A stretch of 64,000 nucleotides of DNA. Source: Williamsia sp. 1138 (GTDB taxonomy: Bacteria; Actinomycetota; Actinomycetes; Mycobacteriales; Mycobacteriaceae). The notes under the pieces were generated by a model. The model was not told the origin of the DNA and did not search any database. It saw nothing but the letters and a program-made list of their open reading frames with translations. The stretch is from contig NZ_MJEJ02000049.1 in NCBI RefSeq assembly GCF_002095435.2, positions 124,001 through 188,000 on the forward strand, given 5' to 3'. This document shows, in pieces, positions 10,148 to 18,242 of the stretch (positions are counted from its first letter, which is position 1; the number at the start of each line of letters is the position of its first letter). The position numbers and the translations under genes are program-made.

Positions 10148-10825
10148 TCAGCCGACGAGGTCCCCGGCCCACCGCTCGGCGTCGTTCAGCGTTCTGGCGA
10201 GCACCGTGGTCAGGGACCCGCCGGCTGCAAGGCCCAGCCGCGCGCCGACCGCGTCCGGATGAACCGCATCCGGCCGCTCGTCCGGATATCTGAACTCGCT
10301 GAACAGGACGGCAGGCGCTCCCAGCTCGTCGTGCTCCGGTCTGCCGATGCTGACCTGATGTCGCACGGCGGGGGTGCCACCGACGTCGGCGCGGACCCGG
10401 CCGGTCCATCGACCGAGATCTTCCCTGCTACGACCGATCTGAACGCGCTCGGCCACCCGGACGGCCCCCGATTCCGCGACGTCGATCGCAGTCTCGGAGT
10501 GCTGGACGGCGTGCGCCGCGACGATCGTCGGTTGCGGGTCGATCACCAGCCTCGCTCCGTCGGCGACGGCGATGTGCCAGCGCAACTCCGACCGGGGTTC
10601 GTGCGGCCCCGGCAGGGCCATGGCGGCCGCGACGCTGTGCAGGTTGAGACAGGCGCCGGGACCGACCTCGACGTGGATCTCGATGAGATCTCCGCCGAGA
10701 GGAGTCGCGGCGCTCGAGATCATGTGCAGGGTGTCGACCCCGGTCTGCCGGACGGCAATACCGCCCGACGCCCGGATTCGCGGCGACCGTCCTTTGACTG
10801 CCCGTACATGGAGTTCGGTGTGCAT
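10148..10825 (-). CDS. ureD: Urease accessory protein UreD
   Basis: A 225-residue UreD/UreH-family protein, the scaffold that docks UreF and UreG on apo-urease during nickel insertion. The sequence is diverged, as usual for this family. Recognisable parts are ATPLGGDLIEIHVEVGPGA and the long beta-rich body. It is the last gene of ureA-B-C-F-G-D, 16 bases after ureG, and position supports the call strongly. It starts at an ATG (MHTELHVRAV) with no strong Shine-Dalgarno, so coupling to ureG is likely. Confidence 0.88.
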   Translation of the reverse strand: MHTELHVRAVKGRSPRIRASGGIAVRQTGVDTLHMISSAATPLGGDLIEIHVEVGPGACLNLHSVAAAMALPGPHEPRSELRWHIAVADGARLVIDPQPTIVAAHAVQHSETAIDVAESGAVRVAERVQIGRSREDLGRWTGRVRADVGGTPAVRHQVSIGRPEHDELGAPAVLFSEFRYPDERPDAVHPDAVGARLGLAAGGSLTTVLARTLNDAERWAGDLVG

Positions 10826-10841
10826 CTGTATCTGCCGAAGC

Positions 10842-11540
10842 TCAGGCCTTGCTTGCGGTTTCGTCGGAGATGGCGGCCAATTGCTCTCGCACCCAGCCCA
10901 GCACGTCGGTCGCGGCGGGATCGTCGGTCAACGAGATCAGAACCGTCGGACGGCCCTCACGCACCTTTGCGGCATCATCGCGCATGACCTGCAGGTTTGC
11001 CCCGACCATCGGTGCCAGATCTGTCTTGTTCACGACGAGCAGGTCGGAAAACGTGACACCCGGTCCGCCTTTGCGGGGCACCTTGTCACCGCCCGCCACA
11101 TCGACCACGAAGATCTGCGCGTCGATCAAGCCGGTCGAGAATGTCGCGGTGAGATTGTCGCCGCCCGATTCGACCAAGATCAGGTCCAGGGGCGGGTTTG
11201 CTTCCACCAGGTCATCGATCGCGTCCAGGTTGGCCGTGATGTCGTCCCGAATCGCGGTGTGCGGGCAGCCACCGGTCTGAACAGCTGTGATGCGTTCGTC
11301 GGGCAGGACCGCGTTGCGGCGCAGGAAGTCCGCGTCCTCCGTGGTGTAGATGTCGTTGGTCAACACCGCGATCGACAGTTCTTCGCGCAGCTGCCGGCAC
11401 AGGGCGGCGACCAGTGCGGTCTTCCCGGACCCGACGGGTCCACCGATCCCGATTCGCAGCGCCTCGCCCGCTGTGCGGTTCCGTTTGGGACGCGAATGGT
11501 CATGAACGTGCGGCTGTCCGTCGATCAGATGTGGTGGCAC
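10842..11540 (-). CDS. ureG: Urease accessory GTPase UreG
   Basis: This SIMIBI-class GTPase of 232 residues energises nickel delivery to urease. The P-loop GGPVGSGKT is at about residues 33-41. ESGGDNL and [17 protein letters not shown] follow, then the guanine-specificity motif NKTDLAP. The short N-terminal extension carries scattered histidines ([13 protein letters not shown]), probably a modest metal-binding tail. The start is a GTG with a good AGAGGAG site. A 65-base gap separates it from ureF, the longest in the operon; I see no separate promoter in it. Confidence 0.95.
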   Translation of the reverse strand: MPPHLIDGQPHVHDHSRPKRNRTAGEALRIGIGGPVGSGKTALVAALCRQLREELSIAVLTNDIYTTEDADFLRRNAVLPDERITAVQTGGCPHTAIRDDITANLDAIDDLVEANPPLDLILVESGGDNLTATFSTGLIDAQIFVVDVAGGDKVPRKGGPGVTFSDLLVVNKTDLAPMVGANLQVMRDDAAKVREGRPTVLISLTDDPAATDVLGWVREQLAAISDETASKA

Positions 11541-11605
11541 AGAACTGCTCCTCTTGTTATTCGTCGATGCCGTGCTGTGGATTCTTCACGTGTGTACCGG
11601 CCACC

Positions 11606-12304
11606 TCAGGAGGCGAACAACGGCATGGGGCGCAGCTCGTGGCGTTGCGCGAGTACGTCGAGCAGAGGGTCGGACAGGTCAGCCAAGTCGACACTTGCTG
11701 TGGCGGCCGTGCTCTCGCACAGCGGCGTCATCTCCACTCCCAGCAGTGCCACATCCCCGGGATCGAGCGCCAAGAGGCGTTGCCCGGCTGTTGCCGAACC
11801 CGTCATCGTCGTATAGATCAGCACCAGGGCACTCTGGAACGGGTCCAGGCCCGCAATCCGCGACACCGCCCCTGCAACCACCGGGAGGTGGGGCCGAGGC
11901 GGATGCGCGCTCCAATCTTCCTGCGGATAGATCTTTTTTCCCAGTCGCAGCATGCCGCGTCCCTGCGCTCTCGAGGCTGTACGGGCGGCAGCAGATGGCG
12001 TTCGGGCGTCCGCCTCGACCTCTGCGGTCGCCACGTCGAGTCGTCCGTCGACCACAGCAGCGGCGATAGACGCCGCAACCAGACCGCTCGTCCGAACCCT
12101 CCGGATCAAGAACTCGCGCAGCGTGGGGAGGTCACGGACCGCGCCGCCACTGATCGCTTCCTCCAACCCACCGGAATGGACGTGTCCACCGACTGGGAGG
12201 CGAGAGTCCGCAAGGGTCAGCATCATTGCGAGCCGGTGTCCTCCGGTGGTCACCGGGTCGCCGGTAAAGGGCAGGCCTGCAACGGGTGTGCGCTCCGTCG
12301 ACAT
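11606..12304 (-). CDS. ureF: Urease accessory protein UreF
   Basis: A mainly helical urease maturation factor of 232 residues that bridges UreD and UreG and acts as a checkpoint for GTP-dependent nickel insertion. The family signature near the N terminus is LADSRLPVGGHVHSGGLEEA. The ATG overlaps the last base of the ureC stop (TGATG), which favours this start over upstream in-frame codons and implies coupled translation. The mid-region RTASRAQGRGMLRL and the C-terminal half are typical of UreF. Confidence 0.92.
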   Translation of the reverse strand: MSTERTPVAGLPFTGDPVTTGGHRLAMMLTLADSRLPVGGHVHSGGLEEAISGGAVRDLPTLREFLIRRVRTSGLVAASIAAAVVDGRLDVATAEVEADARTPSAAARTASRAQGRGMLRLGKKIYPQEDWSAHPPRPHLPVVAGAVSRIAGLDPFQSALVLIYTTMTGSATAGQRLLALDPGDVALLGVEMTPLCESTAATASVDLADLSDPLLDVLAQRHELRPMPLFAS

Positions 12305-14025
12305 CAGAACATGAAATAACGCTGGGCCATGGGCAGTGAGGTCGCAGGCTGCTGATCCCACACCTGCCCGTCGATGGTGACCGTGAAACTATCCGGGTCG
12401 ACGGTGATCTCGGGTTGTGCGGCGTTGTTCGGCATGTCCGACTTGCCCACCCGACGCACGTTCTTCACCGCAGACAACCGGCGGTCCAGCTCCAGCCGAT
12501 CGGACAACCCGTCATCGAGCGCCTGTTGCGCAACGAAACTCAGCGAGGTCGCGGCGGCCAGCCGAGGCGAGGCACCGAACATGGGGCGCGGCAGCGACGG
12601 CTGCGGTGTCGGGATGGACGCGTTGGCGTCGCCCATCGCGGCCCACGCAATCGCACCACCCTTGATAACTGCGTGTGAACGGATCCCGAAGAACGCGGGC
12701 TCCCACAGCACCAGGTCGGCGAGCTTGCCGACCTCGATCGAGCCGATCTCGTCATCGAGCCCATGCGCGATGGCCGGGCAGATCGTGTATTTCGCCACGT
12801 AACGCTGCGCCCGCTGATTGTCGGCCGCCCCATCTCCGGCCAACGCACCGCGGCGAGCCTTCATCACGTGCGCCGTCTGCCATGTCCGTAGGACCACTTC
12901 ACCGATCCGGCCCATCGCCTGGGCGTCGGAACCGATCATGGAGATCGCCCCGATGTCGTGCAGAAGGTCTTCTGCGGCGATGGTGGACGGCCTGATCCGG
13001 CTCTCCGCGAAGGCCAGGTCCTCGGGCACGCTGGGGTTGAGATGGTGACAGACCATCAACATGTCCAGGTGCTCGTCCAACGTGTTCACGGTGTGCGGAC
13101 GGGTCGGGTTCGTCGAGCTGGGCAGGACATTCGCGTACCCGGCCACCGTGATGATGTCCGGTGCGTGACCCCCACCCGCTCCTTCGGTGTGGTACGCGTG
13201 GATGCCGCGGCCGGCAATGGCCCCCAGGGTCTGCTCGACGAATCCGGCCTCGTTGAGTGTGTCCGAGTGGAGGGCGACCTGAACGCCCGTCTCGTCGGCC
13301 ACGCGCAGGCAGGCGTCGATGGCGGCCGGCGTGCTGCCCCAGTCCTCGTGGAGCTTGAAGCCCGAGGCACCGGCAAGCAATTGCTCGTGCATCGAGGCGG
13401 GATTGACCGTGTTCCCCTTGCCCAGCAACGCGATGTTCATCGGCCAGTGGTCGGTCGCCTGCAACATCGATGCCAGGTGCCACGCACCCGGGGTCACCGT
13501 GGTCGCTTTGCTCCCCTCGGCAGGACCGGTCCCCCCACCGATCAGGGTGGTGATCCCGTTGCCGAGCGCCTCGTCCATGATCTGGGGACAGATGAAGTGA
13601 ACGTGGCAGTCGATACCGCCGGCCGTCACGATCTTGCCGTTGCCGGCGATGATCTCGGTGGACGGCCCGATGACCAGATCCGGATGAACCCCGTCCATGG
13701 TGTCGGGATTGCCGGCCTTGCCGAGCGCGACGATACGTCCATCGCGAATTCCCAGGTCCGCCTTGATGATTCCCCAGTGGTCCAGAATGACGACCCCGGT
13801 GATCACCGTGTCGGGAGACCCTTCGGCCCTGGTCGCCCGCCCCTGCCCCATCGACTCGCGGATGACTTTTCCGCCGCCGAACACCGCTTCCTCGCCCGCC
13901 TTGCCCGGGCCGCCGGAGCGGTCTTCGGTGACCTCGATCAGGAGATTGGTGTCGGCCAGCCGGATTCGATCGCCGGTTGTGGGGCCGAAGAGTTCGGCGT
14001 AGCGCTCGCGACTCAGTGATGCCAT
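12304..14025 (-). CDS. ureC: Urease alpha subunit (catalytic)
   Basis: The 573-residue nickel-binding catalytic subunit, hydrolysing urea to ammonia and carbamate. All key residues are visible: CHVH (H141, H143), the lysine that becomes carbamylated in [10 protein letters not shown] (K224), ALHSD (H253), YHTEGAGGG (H279), the flap MVCHHLNPS with the catalytic His (about H327), and the later Asp in [12 protein letters not shown]. Length is standard. The ATG is one base after the ureB stop. It appears fully functional from sequence. Confidence 0.98.
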   Translation of the reverse strand: MASLSRERYAELFGPTTGDRIRLADTNLLIEVTEDRSGGPGKAGEEAVFGGGKVIRESMGQGRATRAEGSPDTVITGVVILDHWGIIKADLGIRDGRIVALGKAGNPDTMDGVHPDLVIGPSTEIIAGNGKIVTAGGIDCHVHFICPQIMDEALGNGITTLIGGGTGPAEGSKATTVTPGAWHLASMLQATDHWPMNIALLGKGNTVNPASMHEQLLAGASGFKLHEDWGSTPAAIDACLRVADETGVQVALHSDTLNEAGFVEQTLGAIAGRGIHAYHTEGAGGGHAPDIITVAGYANVLPSSTNPTRPHTVNTLDEHLDMLMVCHHLNPSVPEDLAFAESRIRPSTIAAEDLLHDIGAISMIGSDAQAMGRIGEVVLRTWQTAHVMKARRGALAGDGAADNQRAQRYVAKYTICPAIAHGLDDEIGSIEVGKLADLVLWEPAFFGIRSHAVIKGGAIAWAAMGDANASIPTPQPSLPRPMFGASPRLAAATSLSFVAQQALDDGLSDRLELDRRLSAVKNVRRVGKSDMPNNAAQPEITVDPDSFTVTIDGQVWDQQPATSLPMAQRYFMF

Positions 14026-14026
14026 G

Positions 14027-14350
14027 TCAGTCCAACTTTCCCGGGGGCGTCAGGGAGATTCCATACACCTCGCGCGTGCCACCGATCGGAACCAGAGCGA
14101 CCGTGGCCGGGATACCCGGTTCGAATCGGACCGCGGTGCCGGCCGGGATGTTCAGTCGTTTGCCGTACGCGAGCCCACGGTCGAAATCGAGTGCCTCGTT
14201 GGATTGCACGAAGTGCACGTGGCTGCCGACCTGGACCGGTCGGTCACCGGTGTTCACCACCGGTACCTCGGTGACCTCCGCGCCTTCGTTGAGGACTATC
14301 TCCCCTGCCGCGCAGAGGATTTCGCCAGGTATCAGACCGTCGTCAGACAT
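14027..14350 (-). CDS. ureB: Urease beta subunit
   Basis: A 107-residue structural subunit with the UreB signature: IPGEI near the N terminus, then [16 protein letters not shown] and the C-terminal [17 protein letters not shown]. It forms the (alpha beta gamma) assembly with UreC and UreA. Actinobacteria usually keep ureA and ureB separate, as here, rather than fused as in Helicobacter. It lies 16 bases downstream of ureA and 1 base upstream of ureC. Confidence 0.97.
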   Translation of the reverse strand: MSDDGLIPGEILCAAGEIVLNEGAEVTEVPVVNTGDRPVQVGSHVHFVQSNEALDFDRGLAYGKRLNIPAGTAVRFEPGIPATVALVPIGGTREVYGISLTPPGKLD

Positions 14351-14366
14351 GAGGCCTGCACTCCTC

Positions 14367-14669
14367 TCATGAGATCGGGTTGTGCACGGTGACGAGTTTG
14401 GTGCCGTCGGGGAACGTCGCCTCGACCTGGACGTCGTGCAGCATCTCGGGCACGCCGTCCATCACGTCGGCACGGGTGAGCACCTCGCGACCCGACGACA
14501 TCAGCTCCGCGACCGACCGGCCGTCGCGGGCACCTTCGAGAATGTGATCGGTGATGATCGCAACGGACTCAGGGTGGTTGAGGATCAGCCCTCGCCCCTG
14601 CCGACGTCTGGCCAATTCGGCTGCGTACGAGATCATCAGTCGCTCTTGCTCATGCGGCGACAAACGCAC
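14367..14669 (-). CDS. ureA: Urease gamma subunit
   Basis: A 100-residue small subunit and the first gene of the urease operon. The family pattern is clear: [20 protein letters not shown] at the start, then [21 protein letters not shown] and a C-terminal segment ending in VTVHNPIS. The start is a GTG preceded by GAGGAGG at good spacing. The 114 bases upstream hold the operon leader. I see a 10-base perfect palindrome TCAGGCCTGA at 14703-14712 but no convincing promoter hexamers or GlnR box. Confidence 0.97.
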   Translation of the reverse strand: MRLSPHEQERLMISYAAELARRRQGRGLILNHPESVAIITDHILEGARDGRSVAELMSSGREVLTRADVMDGVPEMLHDVQVEATFPDGTKLVTVHNPIS

Positions 14670-14783
14670 GGCGCCCTCCTCGGTTCTCGACTGTCGACCG
14701 CCTCAGGCCTGACTGATTCATACTGCCACGCAAGCCGCTCCACGGCGCGGCGTAGCGATCATGCGGCGTGAACCGGGCCGGGC

Positions 14784-16034
14784 TCAGCTCAGCACACCGC
14801 CACGCGTCCGCAGTTCGGTCAACGCCTGCTCAGAGCATCGTGGACCGACCCCGAGCACGTCATCCTCCGTGAAGGCGCCCGCCGCGAGACCGCGCAGGAT
14901 CACCAGGGCCAACGACTGGGCGGTTGCGGGTTCATCAACGAACTCGGAACTCTGCCGGTCGAAGTACCCCTGCAGCCGGCTTGCCGCCGGGGGCATCGCT
15001 TCGCGGAAGAACGAGTACACGGCCAGCCACCGGGTCACCAGGTGCCCCGGGTGCATGTCCCACCCCTGGTAGATCCCACGCTCGAGACTGCGGGTCACGA
15101 GCCGGTGATGGCGCCGCAACGCGGCGGAGACCACCGCAGGGCCACCGACCGGTGAGATCTGGGTGGAGCCGTCACTCACCCAGACGCCGGTCTGCGCGGC
15201 GGCGACCAACATCACCGTTTTGGCGTGGTCGGCGACCGGATGTTCCAGCGACTGCTGCGCCGAGACGATGCCGCAGGCAGCGCTGTAATCGTAGGTACCG
15301 TAATGCAATCCGGTCACCCGGGCGCCGCCGCGGTGAATGGCTTCGGCAACCGTGGCGCGCCCGTCGGCCCCGAGAACCGCTTGCGGACTCTCGATCTGCA
15401 GTTCGAAGCGCAGCGCGCCGGCGGGAAGCCCGTGAGCGCGCTCGAGTTCTTCACAGATCATGATCACGGCATCGACCTGCGCGGCGGCTCGTAACTTCGG
15501 GACGGTGAAGACGAAGCCCGCGGGTATGCCGCCTGCGCCGTCGAGTACCAGTTCGAGCGACCGGAGTCCTCGCTCCCGTTCGGCCGCGCCGAGTCCCTTG
15601 CATCGCACCCCGAACACCCTCGGCGCTCCTGAGTGGCCCGTCGCCCAGCCCGCGAGCACCTGGCCGGCCGCGCGGGCATGACGGTCTTCGACCTCGTCGC
15701 CGCGCCATCCGTATCCGTCTTCGAGATCAATCCTCAGATCTTCGATCGGGTGGTGCGACAACTGCTCCCGAACCAGTGGTAGCATCCCGAGCGGATCGAG
15801 GTCGGCCAGTGTCGGCGCCGCGGCCTCAGCGATCTCCAGCGCTTCCTGACCCCAGCGCGCCGGCGTGTCGAGGTCGACGTCTGCGGCGCTCACATACGCG
15901 GTGTGCGCTGGTTGCTTCTCCGGACGATCCCCGGGAAAGTCGCGATCCAGTTCGGCGTCGATGGCCCCGAGCACCGCATCGATCCGGGCTCGTGCGGGTG
16001 CGCTGATACCGACAGCGGGGTCACCGGCAGCCAC
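14784..16034 (-). CDS. HpcH/HpaI aldolase/citrate-lyase-like protein (DUF6986 type)
   Basis: A 416-residue predicted TIM-barrel protein distantly related to CitE and HpcH/HpaI aldolases. Typical pieces are DLRIDLEDGYG (acidic metal-binding type segment), FVFTVPKLRAAA, LRFELQIESPQAVLG (Glu in a conserved IESP-like strand) and GLHYGTYDYSAACGI. The family is usually auto-labelled aldolase or DUF6986; the reaction is not established. It starts at a GTG 8 bases after the PaaI-like thioesterase stop, so the two are co-transcribed. It precedes ureA on the same strand, which may hint at a link to purine, ureide or CoA-ester catabolism, but that is inference. Confidence 0.65.
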   Translation of the reverse strand: MAAGDPAVGISAPARARIDAVLGAIDAELDRDFPGDRPEKQPAHTAYVSAADVDLDTPARWGQEALEIAEAAAPTLADLDPLGMLPLVREQLSHHPIEDLRIDLEDGYGWRGDEVEDRHARAAGQVLAGWATGHSGAPRVFGVRCKGLGAAERERGLRSLELVLDGAGGIPAGFVFTVPKLRAAAQVDAVIMICEELERAHGLPAGALRFELQIESPQAVLGADGRATVAEAIHRGGARVTGLHYGTYDYSAACGIVSAQQSLEHPVADHAKTVMLVAAAQTGVWVSDGSTQISPVGGPAVVSAALRRHHRLVTRSLERGIYQGWDMHPGHLVTRWLAVYSFFREAMPPAASRLQGYFDRQSSEFVDEPATAQSLALVILRGLAAGAFTEDDVLGVGPRCSEQALTELRTRGGVLS

Positions 16035-16042
16035 GACCCGCG

Positions 16043-16465
16043 TCAGCCTTCGGTGATGTTCTGCAGGCGGACGCGGCCCTGGGCGATCAATTTGCCGTTC
16101 TCATCGGCGACGTCGACCTCCCACAACTGCTGGCGGCGACCGCGGTGGATGGGCTTGGACTGTGCCGTCATGTGCCCGGTCGTCACCGCTCGCAGGAAGT
16201 CGGTGCTGTTGTTCACTCCCACGACATGGCCATCCGGGGTGACATTGCTCACCAGCCAGACCTGACCCGAGATGCTGGCCACCGACTCGATCACCGAGCA
16301 GTAGACGCCGCCGTGCACGATCCCGAACGGCTGCAGGAGCTTGTCGGTCACCGTGAACTCGGCGCGCACTGCGTCGGGGGTCACGTCCACGTACTGCAGA
16401 CCGATCTCGGCGTCGAAGCCCCGCGCGGTCCAGTCGCTGTTGTTGACATCGATCTTCTCGGTCAC
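16043..16465 (-). CDS. PaaI-type hot-dog thioesterase
   Basis: A 140-residue hot-dog thioesterase of the PaaI/DUF4442-like branch. The motif PFGIVHGGVYCSVIESVAS matches the HGG-containing active-site helix. It is the positional equivalent of M. tuberculosis Rv1847, which sits between blaI and ureA. The GTG start has AGAGGAG upstream. It is divergent from blaI, and the shared 256-base intergenic region holds a hairpin and an iron box that could control either side. It forms an operon with the citrate-lyase-like gene downstream. Substrate unknown. Confidence 0.8.
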   Translation of the reverse strand: MTEKIDVNNSDWTARGFDAEIGLQYVDVTPDAVRAEFTVTDKLLQPFGIVHGGVYCSVIESVASISGQVWLVSNVTPDGHVVGVNNSTDFLRAVTTGHMTAQSKPIHRGRRQQLWEVDVADENGKLIAQGRVRLQNITEG

Positions 16466-16581
16466 CGGGCGAAACTCCTCTGTGCACCTGGCAGACCCTG
16501 CGGGTCGCCGACGAACTCACAGTTTGCCAAAGGTCGCTGTGCGGCGCGGAACGGGCTCACCCGAAATCTACCCAGAAGACT

Positions 16582-16614
16582 CAGCAGGCCCCACCGGATC
16601 GGTGGGGCCTGCTG
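16582..16614. other. Perfect 14-bp hairpin in a divergent intergenic region
   Basis: The arms at 16582-16595 and 16601-16614 are exact reverse complements around the 5-base loop GGATC. It is as stable as an intrinsic terminator stem but has no T-run on either side. It lies between two divergent genes, where a terminator is not expected. It could be a 5' leader structure, an attenuator for the minus-strand thioesterase transcript, a Rho-independent stop for an unannotated short RNA, or a protein-binding palindrome. Confidence 0.5.
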
Positions 16615-16676
16615 TGGCGTGGACCGGGGGTCTCTGCAGCCCTCAGGACACTCACTCGGTCCGCGTACTCATGAAT

Positions 16677-16695
16677 GTAGGCTAGCCTTACCAAC
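16677..16695 (+). promoter_or_regulatory. DtxR/IdeR-type iron box before blaI
   Basis: The 19-mer GTAGGCTAGCCTTACCAAC matches the mycobacterial/corynebacterial iron-box consensus TWAGGTWAGSCTWACCTWA at about 15 positions, including the palindromic core. It lies 26 bases before the blaI ATG, where bound IdeR would block transcription. As I recall, the M. tuberculosis counterparts Rv1846c/Rv1847 have been listed as IdeR-controlled, which would fit. Iron-dependent repression is inferred. Confidence 0.55.
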
Positions 16696-16721
16696 CTGTC
16701 AACTACTTCGGAAGAAAATTC

Positions 16722-17180
16722 ATGGCGATGCGCGTTGAGGTGTTTGATGAGAAGAAACGTAAAGTGAGAAGAATGAACGGGTTGGGTGAGCTCGAGCGAG
16801 CGGTGATGGACAGTTTGTGGTCGTCCGACGAACCGCAAACGGTGCGACAGGTGCACGTTGCGCTGTCCTCCGATCGCGACCTCGCGTATACGACCGTGAT
16901 GACCGTGCTGCAGCGTCTGGCGAAAAAGAATCTGGTCACGCAGTTGCGCGATGATCGTGCGCACCGGTATTCCGCGACCCACCCCCGGGAGCACCTGGTC
17001 GCAAGTCTGATGGTCGACGCTCTCAGCGAGGCCGACGAGTCAGGATCACGCCAGGCGGCGCTCGTATCATTCGTGGGACGCGTCGGTGCCGACGAAGCAG
17101 ACGCCCTTCGGCGCGCCCTGGACGAACTGGAATCGGCTCGTGGAACACATCGCGAACCGCACCGCATCACCGACCCGTAG
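16722..17180 (+). CDS. blaI: BlaI/MecI/CopY-family winged-helix repressor
   Basis: A repressor of 152 residues with the BlaI core LGELERAVMDSLW, TVRQVHVALSS and AYTTVMTVLQRLAKKNLV (recognition helix region). It is very close to mycobacterial BlaI (Rv1846c). In classical systems the partner M56 peptidase controls repressor cleavage; here that gene follows 8 bases later. ATG 16722 has GGAAG 8 bases upstream, but the conserved part begins only at the in-frame ATG 16773, so the first 17 residues are uncertain. Targets probably include its own promoter. Confidence 0.88.
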   Translation: MAMRVEVFDEKKRKVRRMNGLGELERAVMDSLWSSDEPQTVRQVHVALSSDRDLAYTTVMTVLQRLAKKNLVTQLRDDRAHRYSATHPREHLVASLMVDALSEADESGSRQAALVSFVGRVGADEADALRRALDELESARGTHREPHRITDP

Positions 17181-17188
17181 GACTTGTC

Positions 17189-18136
17189 TTGACCGCGTTC
17201 GTGTTCGGGATCGTCGCTCTGGTCCTCGTGGGACCGGCACCGGGCTGGCTCGCGAGAGCCGAGTGGCCGCTGCGGGCGCCCCGTGCGGCCATGGCTCTAT
17301 GGCAGTCGATAGCAATCGCTGCCGTGCTCTCCGCATTCAGTTGTGGTCTCGCGATCGCCGCGAACCTCCTCGTACCCGACGCGCAGGGCCGCCCGACCAC
17401 CGATCCGCTCAAAGAAGTCGCGAGCCTGGGCATCGGACTCTGGACCATCTACGTCGCGGTGTTCCTGCTGACCCTGGTCATCGGCGCTCGGCTCTTCTAC
17501 ACGGTCATCCGCGTCGGCATGCGTACCCGCGCGCGGCGATCGGCGCACCGCCAGCTCATCGACCTCCTCGACCGCATGGACCGGTCGTCGTCGAGTGATC
17601 TGCTCAATGCCCGCGACGTTCGCATGCTCGAAGTCGATCAGCCGATGGCCTACTGCCTGCCCGGATTGCGTCAGCGGGTGGTGCTGAGCGAGGGCACCGT
17701 TGCCCGCCTCAGTCGCGACGAACTCGAAGCCGTCATCAGCCACGAACGCGCTCATCTGCGCGCCCGGCACGACCTCGTGCTCGAGGCCTTCATCGCGGTG
17801 CACGAAGCCTTCCCACGTTTCGTCCGGAGCCGGTCTGCACTCGGTGCGGTGCAACTGCTGGTCGAATTACTCGCGGACGACACAGCCGTGCGCACCTCGG
17901 GACACACTCAGCTCGGGCGCGCTCTGGTCGCCTGCGCCGACTCGGTGGCTCCGCGCGGCGCGATGGCCATCGGTGGTCCCAGCACCCTCGCGCGTGTCAA
18001 ACGCCTCTCGGACACCCGCTCCACCACAGCAATCAGCCTGACCGCGTATGTGGCAGCTGCCGCCATCTTGGTCGTCCCGACCATTGCGGTCGCCGTGCCG
18101 TGGCTCACCGAGCTCCACCGGCTCATCGACAACTGA
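17189..18136 (+). CDS. M56-family (BlaR1-like) membrane metallopeptidase
   Basis: A 315-residue integral membrane peptidase. The zinc motif HERAH is at residues 185-189 (VISHERAHLRARHD). A downstream acidic segment ELLADDTAV may give the third ligand. Membrane segments lie near residues 2-22, 37-61, 82-107 and 283-305. Unlike staphylococcal BlaR1 there is no penicillin-binding sensor domain, so the signal is unknown. The start is a TTG 8 bases after blaI, giving an N terminus like M. tuberculosis Rv1845c. It forms a two-gene operon with blaI. Confidence 0.87.
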   Translation: MTAFVFGIVALVLVGPAPGWLARAEWPLRAPRAAMALWQSIAIAAVLSAFSCGLAIAANLLVPDAQGRPTTDPLKEVASLGIGLWTIYVAVFLLTLVIGARLFYTVIRVGMRTRARRSAHRQLIDLLDRMDRSSSSDLLNARDVRMLEVDQPMAYCLPGLRQRVVLSEGTVARLSRDELEAVISHERAHLRARHDLVLEAFIAVHEAFPRFVRSRSALGAVQLLVELLADDTAVRTSGHTQLGRALVACADSVAPRGAMAIGGPSTLARVKRLSDTRSTTAISLTAYVAAAAILVVPTIAVAVPWLTELHRLIDN

Positions 18137-18242
18137 CGTCGAGCGGGCGTTTTCACCCGTCGAGCGGAGCGAAGACCCGGGCACACATGGTGGTGTGAGA
18201 CCATCGTCCGCGCCTTCGAGAGGTTCGTCATAGGGTGTAGCC

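Noticed and set aside
14670-14783. Possible GlnR site in front of ureA
   Set aside because: No GTnAC-n6-GAAAC spacing is present; only a short TCAGGCCTGA palindrome.
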